Assembly: GCA_963969365.1 (NCBI GenBank)
Contig: OZ017760.1
Span: 2,294,001-2,358,000 of the forward strand
Length of the DNA stretch: 64,000 nt
Direction of reading: 5' to 3'
Source of the DNA: Asterochloris sp. CNOR1
Taxonomy: Eukaryota > Chlorophyta > Trebouxiophyceae > Trebouxiales > Trebouxiaceae
Shown here: piece after piece, positions 25,845 to 37,960 of the stretch
Layout of the letters: each line of letters opens with the position of its first letter
Numbering within the stretch: position 1 is the first letter of the stretch
Made by a program: the position numbers and the translations under genes
Notes under the pieces: model-generated
The model's database searches: none
Told to the model about the DNA's origin: nothing
Seen by the model: only the letters and a program-made list of their open reading frames with translations

Positions 25845-27844
25845 CTAGTTGCCATCCATTACACCAAGCCCCTGGCAAGTAGGGCAGGTGCAGCGACCAG
25901 TCCCACGGCACTTGCGACACCTACAGGCAGGGCACAGGCCCCAGGTCTGGTTCCATGGCCATGCAGACAGCATTGCAGGGTGTTTTTGAGAGGGGATGGC
26001 AGCCACACTGCCTGCTGCTCGCAGGCTGAAATGGTGGCCTCTTCACGCCACCTGGGGCACTGTGCAGCAAGGCCACTGGCATGACAGCACAGCAGCCAAC
26101 AGCCGGCTTTCTGCTAGCTAACCAGCACCAGGCAGGCAGGCTGCCGCATTGCAACATGGCTTCATTCTTGCAGCCCTGCCCCGCAAAGGCTGCCCACCCC
26201 AGAAAGCCCAAGACGCAAACCCTGACCTACAAAGTTTGCCTGCCCCAGCAGACTGCACCAGCAATCGCAGCCAGAACAGCAACCCTTCCCGGCACCTGTT
26301 GCTCATCTGCCACCGACCGTCCCGCATGCTGTGGTTGCCGCTGATCATGCCCTGCACCTTGTTTGCGGCGTGGCGTACCTGATTTATCTTGACCTTGTCT
26401 GCCTTGAGAACGCCTCCACCCTGCAGCGCAGGACTGTAACTGTCTCATATTCATTTCTGACTGGGCTTGAAAGGCTGCACAACAGCCTAGGGTTGTGTGC
26501 TGCGGGTGTGACGCTGATGACGGGGTCGATGTCCGCCCTGTCAGGGCTTGGACGCCACACGCTGCAGCACAAAACGTGTTTTTGTGGTGAGCTTATGGCC
26601 TCAGCAACCCTATGCTGCAAGACACAACTTGTGGTGCAGCCGTCATCACCTCCAGCAGGATCCTGCTGCAGTGCACTGCTGCCCTGCACTACACACGACA
26701 TGGCAGTGGCACGCCACCACTGGCAAGATGCCAGCTTGAGAATGGCTGCCAATCTGCAGAGCACACAGTTGGAGTTGCTGCAGCAGGAGGGAACACAGGC
26801 CTGCCCGTGCACCAAATGCAATTGAATGAATGACAATGAGCCAGGACAAGATGGTGCCACAAGGCTGACGGGGCTAGCAGTGCCCCCGACATGGCACTGC
26901 TACGCTACTACTGTCAGGATGCCAGCTTGAGGACGGCTGCCCATCTGCAGAGCACACGATTAGGTGGGGGGCATGGGCAAGCTTGCAGCAGCAGGAGGGA
27001 ACACAAGCTTGCCCATGCACCAGATGAGGCTGACAACGAGCCAGGGCCAACACAATGCAAAATTGCGCCGCAAGGCTAATGATGCTCGGCCCCCATGAGC
27101 ATGTCCACCAGGCAGCCGGCCAGGCTTGACCTGGGCATCTGCTGACAGCACAGCTTGCTCAGGTGCTCTGCCCAGAGCATAGGCATCTGCTGCGGCCAGC
27201 CTCTAAAGGACATCTCCAGCCAGCAGGGTCAAGCCCACTTACCTTGCAGGAGGGGCAGTTGGCTGTGCCTGAGCCCTGGCAGCGCAGGCAGGTGGCCCTT
27301 CCCCGTTCCAGCCGGCTGGCTGCCTGCAGGGAAGGCAGGGAGGGCCCATTGAGCCGCAACGTGTGGTCGCAGGGGTCTGCACATGCAGCGGCCCGCCCAG
27401 CGGGCACGGCTGCGCTATCAGGCACAGGCGCACTGTCAGGCAGCTCGCTAAGCTTGAAGAGAAACCCCAGGAGCAGCCTGAGGCAGCAGCTTGGCCAACA
27501 GCGCTCACCCCAAACAGAAGCGTCTGCACCAGGGTGCCAAAGCTGGTCCCACTCTCTGCTGCAGGCGCATCTTCGGTGGTCTGCATCATGGCCACACACA
27601 GAGTGATGCGCAGGAGACCGTAGACAGATGTGCTTGTGCTGCAGGCCTATTGTATGTGCAGACCCTCAGGTGCTCAAGACAGCTGAGGACCCACCTGCGC
27701 CTTGCACACGATGCTGAGCTGCTGTTTTGGCAACCGTGAATACCGGGGAGATGAGTTTCTGCTGGGTGCCGGGCAGCCATGCCTCACTGCTGTGGCCCCG
27801 TTGCATGGCACATTCACGTTCAAGCCCATGTTTAAGGGAGCCAT
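25845..27844 (-). CDS. Plastid-type DnaJ-like CxxCxGxG zinc-finger protein
   Basis: Proteins of this kind (BSD2, LQY1, PSA2 and relatives) are thylakoid or stromal assembly factors and disulfide chaperones. Exons: 27695-27844 (ATG at 27842-27844, transit-like MAPLNMGLNVNVPCNG...), a second from 27638 to about 27508 encoding VYGLLRITLCVAMMQTTEDA and GTLVQTLLFG (one likely membrane segment), 27243-27323 (CLRCQGSGTANCPSCK), 26379-26420 (GGGVLKADKVKINQ) and 25845-25920 (CRKCRGTGRCTCPTCQGLG..., TAG stop). Four CxxC pairs with CxGxG spacing are visible. One further small exon is needed between 26379 and 25920 to correct the phase. Joining exons 1 and 2 in frame needs a GC donor near 27697. Exact family member not assigned. 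Confidence 0.75.
26720..27010. repeat. Tandem repeat in zinc-finger gene intron, 193 bp period
   Basis: The block gatgccagcttgag...ctgcagagcacac at about 26724-26769 recurs at about 26917-26962. The similarity continues through a gcagcaggagggaacaca word. Both units lie in the intron between the CLRCQGSG and GGGVLKAD exons. Confidence 0.8.
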
Positions 27845-27949
27845 GAAAATCTGTCGCAGACCAGTATCTGCACTTCCTTTCTCACCAGGTGTTTTGCGTC
27901 CCATGAACCTCCTCAAATGCTGTTGCATTGTTCAACAGCACTGAAATAT

Positions 27950-28760
27950 GGAAGCCAGCGTGAGACCAGCTCGAGCTTCATACATCTGCAGGCAAGCTGT
28001 AAGCCAGGAATGCAGCTTGGAGGTGATGTGTGGCGCAACCTGCAAAGGGCCAGTGCCTCTGCTGCCGCAGCTACATAGCTCAACAAGACTGGCAGTAAAC
28101 AGCCAAAACACTGCATGGGCAGATTGCGATCTGCACTTCCTGCACTCGCTCGGTGTGGGTCGTCCAGCAGTGGCCCCAGATCAGCTGCCTCTTTCGTTGA
28201 CCTGCCATAGTCTGGCACTTGAGGCGATGCTGGAGGCAGAGGACCCAGACCTTGAAGGGCAAGGGCCATATTCAGCTTCAGCAGATCTGTGCTAGTACAA
28301 GCAGGCAAGTCACTGCACCTCTGTAGATCAGGGACCCATGTAACAGAAAAACCGTGTCACAGCCTTCCTCCACTGCACACAGAAGCGCCTGAGTCCCCGG
28401 GCCCCTGAGCTTTGCTGGCCTTCCTGCACCCATGCTGTGTTCTGCCATGATCGTTTGCTGTGCTGTTCTGTCCCCTTCCCTGCTCACCAGCAGCCTGTGC
28501 TGCCCTCTCTGCTGGGCACAGGCTGCCGCCTGCAGCTGTGGCACGCAGTGCCAACTTTGGGCCGCAGTTGCTTTTGGGTGCGCCATGCTTTGGCAGCTCC
28601 GCTGGGGTCAGCCGACAGGTTCTGCATGCCCAACCAGCTGCCTGTAGGCTAATGCACCCTCTCCAGGCTTGCAGCGGCTCGTTCTGCAAACGCCAATGAA
28701 AGGGTTCCCGGCAGATGGCCAGCATCTGCAGGGCCCTCTCCTGCGCACCACGGCACTGGC
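27950..28760 (-). other. Unassigned stretch with possible minus-strand exons
   Basis: Possible coding pieces on the minus strand include ALQMLAICREPFHWRLQNEP (about 28660-28720), followed by splice-like junctions near 28485. Another piece is an open, Pro-rich segment around 28150-28300. None matches a family I recognise, and the pieces do not assemble into one clean model. It may be 5' exons of the zinc-finger gene or a separate small gene. Confidence 0.25.
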
Positions 28761-29067
28761 CCTGATGCCATACTGAGCTTCAATTCCAATTCAGTGAGCC
28801 CTATGAGTCAGCAAGGCGGCCGTCCACATGTAACCCTGCCACTACTGAGTGGATTGCATCCTGCACAACTGCTTTGGATGACGGCCTATTCCATTTGCAG
28901 CATCATTGAAGGCTTGCCTTCAGGGCAGATCTGCAGTGTAATCGACAGTCAACGATTGCCGCCAAGAGGTCTCTCGGCCCGAAAATGCTGAACACATCAG
29001 TGTAGTCAACACAGCAGTGATCAGCAGGCAGAAACTTGGCAAGTCTCTGCTACATGTATTGTCTTAG

Positions 29068-32000
29068 ATGCGGCACAGCAACATCTACAGCAGGTACCAG
29101 GATGTGGATGAGGATGCCTCAGCCACCCCATCAGCCACTCCCTCTGCCTCTGAGCTTGACATGGGGATGGCAAGTGTGGCATCTGAGCTTACCATGCCCT
29201 CAGAAGAGCAGGATGAGCCACTGAGCGTCAGCTGGGGCCTCCAGAGCAGGAGTCACTCCCGTGGGCACGCAGTGCCGTGGCCTTATGCTCACAGTGCTGC
29301 TACCACCAGGGTGTCAGGCAGCAGCAGGCCAGCAAGCGAGTTGGCCAAGCAGCAACATGAAGTGTCCCTGAGCGGGCCCACTGTACGCAGTGACGCTCAG
29401 AGAGCTGACACTCCGCCGTTCATGCACTGCCTCAGCAGCTGGACAAGGAGCTTCCAGCAGGGCACTTCCCATTCAGCAGAGCGCGCGGCAGAGCCGCAGC
29501 AGCGTGCTGCAGGTTTGGGCAGGCAGAGCTCTGTTGCAGCCAGCGCGACTACGCGAAGCTCAGTAGAGCAGCAGGGCGCTACAGGCGCTGACAGGCAGAG
29601 CAGTGGCGGCATCAGGCCACCTGTGTCTATATTGCAAGTTAGCGCCCCGCCGAGGCAGGGCACCAGCCACACCGACCCAGCTGCTGACCCATGCAGTGCT
29701 GCCTCAGAGGTCAGCAATGCAGACTTAGGCAGTCCGCCCAGCTCCACTGGCCGACCCCAGCCGGCCCCGCTGTCCCCGCTGCAGCAGAAGCGACCGCCGC
29801 GGCTGCAGGCCATCGCTTCTGCTGCTGAGCCCCCTAAGGGGCCCAGCACAAGCTTAGGTGCCACGGGAGATCATGGTACCAGCCTCCTGTCCAGTCGCCA
29901 GCCGAGCTCGGAGTGGCTGGCATTGCCGCTGACGCCGCTGGTGCGCGGCAGAGATGGGGCGCAGTCAGGGGAGCTTGAGGCGCCTGAGTGGGCGGAGACA
30001 CCTTCGCTACCCACACAGAGGCTGCGCCTGGGGTGAGCTGCAGCATGCTGCGTCCTTGGTCTGCACCCACGCTGGGTTCGCAGGAGCATTACCAGCTGGG
30101 CGCAGCTGAGCTGCGTCCACTGAGGCTGCGCTGCGTGGTGGAAGCCTGCGCTGCATGCTTTCCAGCTGGTTGAGAGGTGCACCCGTGCCGACTGAGCCTG
30201 AGTGGGGAAAGGCACCCCTGTTGGCCCCGCAGGGCTGCGCTGCGGGTACACTCACAGCTACCTGGGTGCTTCTGTCTGCGGGCAACGGGATTGCCAGAGC
30301 CATGCCTGCAGCGGCACCTGGGCTGCCTCCACAGAGGCTCTGCCAGCATGCTGATCTTCCTGCTTGACTTGGTGCCAGATATGCAGGCATGCCAGCTGTG
30401 CCTTTTTCAGGGAGGCACGCTTGCAAGGCTGCGCATGGGGATGGGCAGCTAGTTGCAGGGTGCCTGTGTTGCAGGCTGCGAGCAGAGCTGGCAAACGAGA
30501 CACCTGACTGTTAACAAATCACTCGCCACGAATGCAAAGGCTGCTCAGGGGGTGCTCAGTGCTGAAATACCAATTTTCCCACAACAGCAGCAACAGCCGA
30601 CGGCTGTCTTGGCAGCCTGACATGCATACTGCACAAGAAATAGAAAAATAGAAGTCTGTAGGGAGGCAGCAGCAGATACTCAAGCCTGCCCTGCCACATG
30701 CAGAACAGGGCTTGGTGCAGATGCAGTAGTAAGCAAATTATCTCAGCTGCCTGCAGTGTGGCACGTGTCGTAGTGGCCTGCATCACAGGTCAGGTTACCT
30801 CTGGCAGCCAGGTTGAGCTCCACCTTCCACAAACAGTATGGGCCCTCAGTAATAGTGCCACCACTTGCCCCTGCTGGCCTGGATTGCATCCCAGAGAGCT
30901 GACACGTGTCCCACATGCATGTGTGCCACATGCCATGCAGGGAGGCAGCAGCAGCTGCTGATGTGGCCGCTACTCAGGCCCCTTGCCAGGGCCCTTGCCG
31001 CCGCTCATCCAGCAATTCACGTGGTGCCTCAGCCCAGCCATCACCCCGCGGTCGGCCAGAGGTGAGACATACAAGTCACACTGTGCAACTGGTACTGTGG
31101 CCAGGCAAGTCCTCTCCCCAGATTTAAATGGTATCCCGTGAGGTTACTGCAAGAACTTTGCTTTACACTTACTCCCACAGCTCAGACTTTGTGTGCAGGC
31201 CTGTTGCCCACAAAGTTGCCTAGCACAAACTCCCTGGTGTACACTGAGGAGCCGTCCTGGGCTGATATGGGCTGCCTACTCACATGTTGCTTCCTTGCAG
31301 CATGCCACCACACACGAGCAAGAAGGATCTTTTGCCCTTGTAGGTCAGCCCGGAGGGGATCACAGTGGAGCCTGGGCACAGGTGGTCCCGCAGCAGCAGC
31401 CGTCCCCAGCGAGCCTCCAGCAGTGGCGGCGGGGGCGGATTGGGGGCACGCCTGGTGGCTGTGCTGGGCAACTTCCAGGCCACAGCTGTGCACAGCAATG
31501 GGCATGTGCAGCGGGGGAGTCCCAACACATGGACAGGTCAGCGGCGCTGCCCGCTGCTAAGCCGTGCATTGCCGGTTGGCCTTCTCTCAGGTGCATGGCG
31601 GCTGTGCTCGGGTGGCCTGCACCTGTCTGGACGCGCCTGCAGCTGCTTGCCTGCAGCTGGGCACACTTGGAAGCGCTCACTGTGGGGGACTCAGACAGAG
31701 TTGCAGCACTTCCCGCTTTCAACGTGGACTGCCACGTAATCGCCTCTCACAAGCATGGTGGCTGTGCTGGACAGCTTTCAGCTCTCAGCTGGCCACATTG
31801 GCTTGAGATCACTCTATGGCCTCCCACAATGGGCAGCTGAGGCTGGCCAGCCAGCGTCACTGCACTGCATTGAGAGGCTAGGCTGTGTGCTGTTTGTCTG
31901 GGCAACCAGGGTTCTAGCTGGGCTACCCAATCAGAACCACTGCACTGCACTGTCAAGCCACATCGTGAACTATACCTGCTGGGAGCTCCAAAGATGTGGG

Positions 32001-35000
32001 ACAGCTGGACTTTCCAGCAAGCGCAACTGCACTGTACTGGCAGGCATCAACTGGTGGGTCTTGCAGCATGCTCTCTGTACAAGGGGCCAGCAGGTGGGGC
32101 ACTGACTGTACGGCAGCGCAGTGAAGAAGCAGAGCTGCTGGCGCTTGTGTAGGCTGTGCACCTCTCCTACAACCTTTGGAGCCTGCCAATCACAAATGCC
32201 ATGACGTGTGAAACTAGTCCTGCACAAGAAGACAATAGTGCCCACAAGAGCTTCCAGCCTCATGCCTATGAGGCGCTTGACACTGCCTGCACAGCCGCCA
32301 GTGCCCCAAATCTTGCTCTTACTCAGGCCCTGTGCCTGCAGAAGGTGACGGGGATGAGGATGCCCGTGAGCTGGACGCTGAAGCGCTGAACATCGTGCGC
32401 CAGCAGCTGGAGGCGGAGGCAGGCCTGGCCGAGGAGAGCAGCCCATACCAGGGGGGCCCCCACCTGCCCTTGTACCAGCCGCCCTCCCCGCGGGTGCTGT
32501 TTGCCAGCCAGGACAGCCAGCGCAGCAGCGGGGCAGGGGGTGTGGGGGCCCACCAGCATGTCAGCTGGCGTTCCGACCTGCAGCGACGCAGCAGCGGGGC
32601 GACAGGTGCAGGCGGCAGCCAGCATGACAGCTGGCGCTGTAATTCGCACCCTCGCAACAGCGGGGCAGCAGAAGTGGTCGACAGCCGGCATGACAGCTGG
32701 CACTCAAATGTGCACCAGCCCAACAGCATGGAGGCACTCCAGGCCCTGGCCTCATGGAGGATTGGCTCGTCCCAGGGTCAGCCCCTGCCAGCAGAGGAGG
32801 GCAGTGCCCTGGAGGACAGTGCCTCCCACAGAGGGAGCTCCGGGGGAGGCTCAGTCAGCTCCATGAAGCTGCCCTGGCCGCGCTCCAGCCATCACAGGCA
32901 GCTCTCCCACGTCAGCGAGGTCAACTCGTCGTACTCCAATGACCTGTTTGCTGCCATGGATGGGGACACCGATGCAGAGGAGCAGGGGTTGGGCAATGGG
33001 CCCGCTGCGTGGCAGGAGGCAGATGCCACACAGCTGCAAGACCCTGGTGCAGAGGGTGCAGTCGAGGGGGACATGCAGCAGCAGGGCAGGCCGCTGCAGG
33101 GTGGCGGCAGCATTGCAGCCCTGAGGCCTGCATTCAGGGGGCACAAGCGCCACCTCAGCAGGTGGGGTCTGTGCAGCTTGCCCACGTGGGCCAGCTGGTA
33201 CTGATGCATGCTCTGAAGCCTAGCAAACAGCCCGGCTGCAGCTGCCTGTCATGCACTGGGAGCACAGGTGCCACCTGAGTTCATGATTTTGATGCAGCTT
33301 ATCCCAGCCTGCCACTTGTACATGGTCGCCTGCTCCGGATGCCAGCCAGACCAGGCTGCAGCTGCAAGGGCAGCCATGCCTATCAGGAGCAGTACTCCAC
33401 ACAGTGCTGACCCGGTATCAGAATGCAAACCCAGCTTGGTCAGGCACATTTAGTGCCCACAGACTCCCCTGCACCTCCTGGGCGTGGCAAGCAAATCTGC
33501 ACAGGCTGGGCAGCTTGACACTTGCAGGTCTCATGACTTCACTCAGCTGACGCAGCGCAAGAAGGACATTGCTGCTGGCCTGGTGGCAGATGGCGGCACT
33601 CGGGCACCCCGGCAACCTCGTGAGCTGGACAAGAAGCTGTTGGTTGCCCCAATGCCCCTGCCACGCAATGTGGAGGAAAGGATTCAGATGCTGGGAGGAG
33701 TGAGTTTGCCAGCCAAGCCTCTGCTGGGTTGACCTGAGTCGCACCTCCAAAAGCATGGGCACCTCATTGGCAGGTCTCAGGTCTGAGGTGTCTCATGAAG
33801 GCCTGTAGCTGCCTCGCTCTGCGCTCTGCTTTGCCATTGCGGCCATGCCACTGAGATGGCTGCCTTGAGGGCTGCTCACTCTCTCAAGCGAGTCATTGTC
33901 AAGCAACCTCCACCGGCTGCTTTCGTTGTCCCAGAGGGCTGCAGATGGCCCACACAACTCTGTCCCCTGCCACACCGCTCCACTTGCAGCTCTGCATGCT
34001 TGTACTATGCTAGAGCTATGATGTCCATGTGTTGCAGGAGATGCCTGTTGCCCAAAAGGTCATGATCTGGCTTGGCATCTGCCTGGACGTCTTTTCCAAG
34101 GCAGCTCTGCTGATCGAAATTGTCAGGCTGGCGCAAGAGAAGCATTGGGGCTACTTTGCCCTTGTACTCCTCTTCTTTGCTGTCAGCGGAGCGGTGGTGA
34201 CTGTGTACTGGCTGACACACTACCCCTCTGGCATCGCTGAGAGACTTGTGACCCCAAAGCCACGCCCAACAGACAGAAGCGCAGCATCATGGCTTTCAGG
34301 TGAGCTGTCGCTTTGTGCACAGGTTTCCCAGCGACCCTCTGAGGCTGCAGTACTGCACCGGTCAATCAGAGCACAGCGTCTTGGCTCTCAGGGTGGCGAG
34401 TGTGGCTGCTTTCTGGCTGTCTGTAGAACGTGCACACTCTTCCCTGCAAGAGTGGTCTGTGTGTAAGAGTGCCTCCTCCGACATGGGTTAGCAAAGTGCT
34501 GGTGGCATGCCTGGCCTTCAGATGCTCACTACCTGCGCTGAATGGTTCCATCAGCATATCAACCAGCTGCACGCTGGCAAGGCAGGCGAAGCAAGCCTTC
34601 AGTCTCGCTGGAACAGTCGCAAGGTGGAGATGCTCGGTCTTGTCCATAAGCCTATGTCTGCGTTGAACTGTGTACCCTCTTCTGGTGTCGATCCTCATCA
34701 GCGCAGCCCTACTGCAGCCCCCCTGGGCTGTATGCCTGCTGAGATCCCATCAGCATTCCTCTGCAAGAGACGGCATGGAGCAGTGGGTGGCTGGCATTCT
34801 GACTTACGACATGAAGCTCTGTGTGGTATGACTCCCTGCAGACCCCACCAACTAGGAACGAGATTGGCTGGCTCATGTGGTGACCAGCACATGAGGGCGG
34901 TGTTGTTGGGGCTGCGTCAGCCTTTGCTGTGGTGTCTCTGCAGGGCACAGCAAAGAGGAGCTTCGGCGGGTAGTGCGCCGCTTGGGCACAGCATGTGCTG

Positions 35001-37615
35001 TGCTGCAGCTGGGGGCAGCCTTTGCTGCTTGCCGGGCCTTGCGGACCTCCAAGGTCAGGCAGCGCCTGGTGGCCATGGACCTCAGGTATTAGAGGAAGTC
35101 CCCTGCAGCTGATTTAGCCTAGCTCAATTTCCTTGAAATTTTGACAAGGAGCGTTGCTTTCTGTAGCAGCCCATGCAGCATGCAAGAGAAATGCAGACGC
35201 AGATGCCAGCATCAAGGTGCTCCTGCCCAGCTGTGGCCCATTTTCATTATAGTGATCTTGCAGCCTTGTTAGCAGTTCCAGCACACAGAGTCTCATCTAC
35301 AGAGCCAGGTCAGGCAATTGTGGCAGCTGCTGCTGATGTCTGACTTTCTGTCTGCAGGGGATTGCGCCTGGCTGACACAACCTTCTTGACAATGGCAGTC
35401 TGCTTCATCCAGGTTGTGATGGGCATGGCATGCACCAATCCAGACAGCAAGTGAGTCTAAGACCTCCTTGAGCTTGCCGCACCAATGCTGCACCTAGGGT
35501 CACCATGGGTCTGTTCTTGCCAAAGGCAGCCAAGTAGGGGAGTTGAAGCCTCGTTTTGTGTCAGAGGCAGCCCACTGGTGGAGTTTAGGCCGCACTCTCA
35601 TCAGCAGCAGCCCACTGGCAGACGGTGAAGCGCTGCCTATGTTGGGACAGGCAGTCGCCAGGATCTGGGACCAAGCCCTGGCCTGAGATGCCATTGCTGC
35701 CACAACAGGTGTCGACGCCCGCTCATAGACGGACGGGGCGTGGATCTGCTGATGTGCGCCTCAATAGGGGCATCGCTCATTGGCAGCACGCTGAGCTATG
35801 TGCAGCTTGAATTGAACGATCTGCGGGCTGCACATGACAAGACCCACGTCGTGAGTAGTCCCCTTTTGACAAGCATTAGTCCGCTGCACCCCCTCCCTCC
35901 CCTCTCCCTTGCTTGCACCTCCTTTTGTGCCATGGCCTGCATTTTCTGAGCCAGACCCTGGTGGTGCAGGTGGACTTGACGTTCTATTTCATTTATCGCA
36001 TTTTTGAATTGGGTTCAAGGACAGCCCTGCTGGCCCTCTTCACGGTGAGCAAGATGCTAGGAGCACTGCTACTGGCAGCGCTGCTAGTGGCTGAGTCTAC
36101 GCTGTGATGTATTGGTGCGGCATAGGCTCAGATTGCAACAAGGAGCCAAGCAGCGGCCCTGCTTGGCTGTGTCAGTGGGGATCATCCATCAAGGATTGCT
36201 GCCTTTGTGCTCCGCAGATCACCTTCCAGGCGTGGACCTTCTGCATTGTTGCTGGGCACGCTGTCTGCGTTCTGCTGCTGCTGCGCTTCTCCCCGGTGCC
36301 TGGGCAGCGCAGAGTCTGGCGCAAAGTCATGGGGAACCACCTGGTGCCCTTCAGACGCTTCAAGCTGCAGGTGAGGGCGCCCACCAACAGTGCTGTGCGT
36401 GAATGCTTGCGTCAGCATTGCTGCATCAGCTCAGATGACCCTGGCCAGAAGCGCACATGCATCTGTGAGTGATCGACCATAGCAGCGCAGTCATAGGCAC
36501 ATGCTGCATACAGGTTCCCAGACCAGATGATGTCAAGCTTCTCTTATTTTGTCTTCTGTGGCCTCCCTCCTGCTTTGTGTCAGATGCAACTGACAAGCAA
36601 GGTGGGCCTGCACCTCTGAGGCCAGGGCATTGTCTGCTGGCACAGGCATCAACACAATTTGCAAGCATGCACATGCAGGTCAATTTTGGTGGCGGGCTCG
36701 GATGTCAGGCAGGAAGCCAGTGGGTGGCATCGGCCTGCAGAGCCTCATCCCCTATCCTATCTTTGTTTTGCTCATGGCCGTAGAGGGCACCATTATGCTA
36801 TTTCTGACAGGGTATTATGCTCCAACATGGGCTCGCATGTGAGGACCTGATTTTGTTGCCTGGTGTGTTTGCTCTGGACACCCAGTACTATCCTTCCATC
36901 AGCAGGCAGCTGCCCCATATGTCACGCTCCTTATATCGTGTTGCAGCTTCTGCACAACCCAATACTGTACTCTCAGCTGGTGCCTGTGTCACACTCCTTC
37001 TGTTGTGTTGCAGCTTCTGGACTGGGGCCGTCGCGCTGCACATGCTCTGGCCAGTCTCTGGCCTGGTGTGGCTCAGTCTGGTTCACATCTTCAGTCTGCT
37101 TCACCAAGATCAAGACATCGAGTGCCAGGTCGCGCGGAGGGAACTGGCTATGATGCAGGCAAGCTGCCTTGCTCGCACCTGCTCAGGCTCCCTGCTGGGT
37201 TTCCCAGGCCAGGCTGCACTCCATGCCTGGTTCTTAAAATGGCTTCACTCAGCCAGACAGCATGGTCCTCCCGGTGATGCATACCATCATGTACCTTGCT
37301 GCAGGTTTCTGTGGCCTGCAGTCCGCATGGACCCCTGTGTGTGGCTTCAGCGTGCATCACTTCACCAGACATCATCATGCCGTTCTGTTACAATGAACAT
37401 CAGCTTTGCTGCAGGCATTTGAGCCTACCAATCTTGATGATGAGGAGGTGCACCAAGAGGCAGTTGTGCCTACTGAGCATCACAAGATGGCACACCTCAT
37501 GCCGCACAGCAGCCCCAAAAAGCTGCAAAGCGCTCTGCAATGCAGCCTCTCCAGGCCATCATATCCCCAGGTTGCCAGTCTGCATGATGCTCACGCAACA
37601 CAGGCATCGCGGTGA
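29068..37615 (+). CDS. XK-related (XKR-type) multipass membrane protein with long disordered N-terminus
   Basis: XK/XKR proteins are multipass membrane proteins; some animal members scramble phospholipids. Well-phased exons: 29068-30032 (Ser/Gln/Ala-rich, disordered), 32342-33161 (disordered, with His-Asp-Ser-Trp repeats), 33528-33699, 34038-34299, 34944-35085, 35358-35450, 35709-35850, 35970-36044, 36218-36370, about 36678-36838, 37014-37158 and 37415-37615 (stop). Membrane segments include DVFSKAALLIEIVRLAQEKH then WGYFALVLLFFAVSGAVVTV, FLTMAVCFIQVVMGMA, YFIYRIFELGSRTALLALFT (the XKR core word), FCIVAGHAVCVLLLL, FVLLMAVEGTIMLFLTGYY and LHMLWPVSGLVWLSLVHIF. Extra disordered exons probably lie at 30954-31061 and 31349-31526. 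The join into 36678 is out of phase with the exon before, so a small exon is missing. The last intron uses a GC donor (CAG|GCAAGC). The ATG follows an acceptor-like ttag, so an upstream exon is possible. Confidence 0.75.
31452..31795 (+). repeat. Reiterated exon end in XKR-like gene
   Basis: The exon piece ggtggctgtgctgggcaact near 31455 recurs, decayed, near 31597 (ggcggctgtgctcggg) and 31757 (ggtggctgtgctggacagct). All three are followed by related cag/ctgg stretches. Spacing is about 140-160 bp. Confidence 0.65.
35520..35640 (+). repeat. Short tandem repeat in XKR-like gene intron, ~45 bp
   Basis: Units built on ggcagcccactggtggagtt recur about every 45 bp (near 35525, 35568 and 35607), with progressive divergence. 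It lies wholly within the intron before the exon at 35709. Confidence 0.6.
36921..37020 (+). repeat. Duplicated acceptor upstream of the XKR exon at 37014
   Basis: The true acceptor region gtcacactcc...tgttgcagcttctgg (36988-37020) is preceded 67 bp upstream by gtcacgctcc...tgttgcagcttctgc (36921-36953). The decoy keeps the pyrimidine tract, CAG and first exon bases. Confidence 0.85.
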
Positions 37616-37960
37616 AGCTTGAGAGCTGCTGGCTGCTGTGTTGCCAACATCTCAGCCTGAGAGCACTGAGGGCTTCCTCCCTCTGGCTATGTCCTTTTTA
37701 CCACAGCTTCAGTAGCCACCTCTCCTCAGTAGAGTAGACGCAGACCTTCCTATTGCCTTCCTGCACACTTGCCCTTGAACTGAGCCCAGTAAAGCCTGTG
37801 CACAATATGGCAATACAAGCTGACAAGCTGCACAATATGGCAACATAGGCTTACAAGCTGCACACATCTAGCTGCACACATCACATCAATGCATTGGCCA
37901 AAAGGTCACCCTTGTTGTCTGGGAGCTCTGGTCATGCTGAGTCCCAGCACAACTTTGCAT
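37616..37960. other. Intergenic stretch with short tandem repeats
   Basis: I see no gene here. At 37798-37885, gcacaatatggcaa.. and gctgcacaca.. words repeat two to three times each. Confidence 0.5.

Noticed and set aside
27159-27599. 146-codon minus-strand open frame in one of the other frames of the zinc-finger gene
   Set aside because: The exon splitting CLRCQGSGTANCPSCK from LLFG joins in phase and explains the region better; the long frame reads through introns.
29397-29864. 155-codon minus-strand open frame opposite the first XKR exon
   Set aside because: It is a shadow of the GC- and Ser-rich coding exon on the plus strand, with no splice context or domain.
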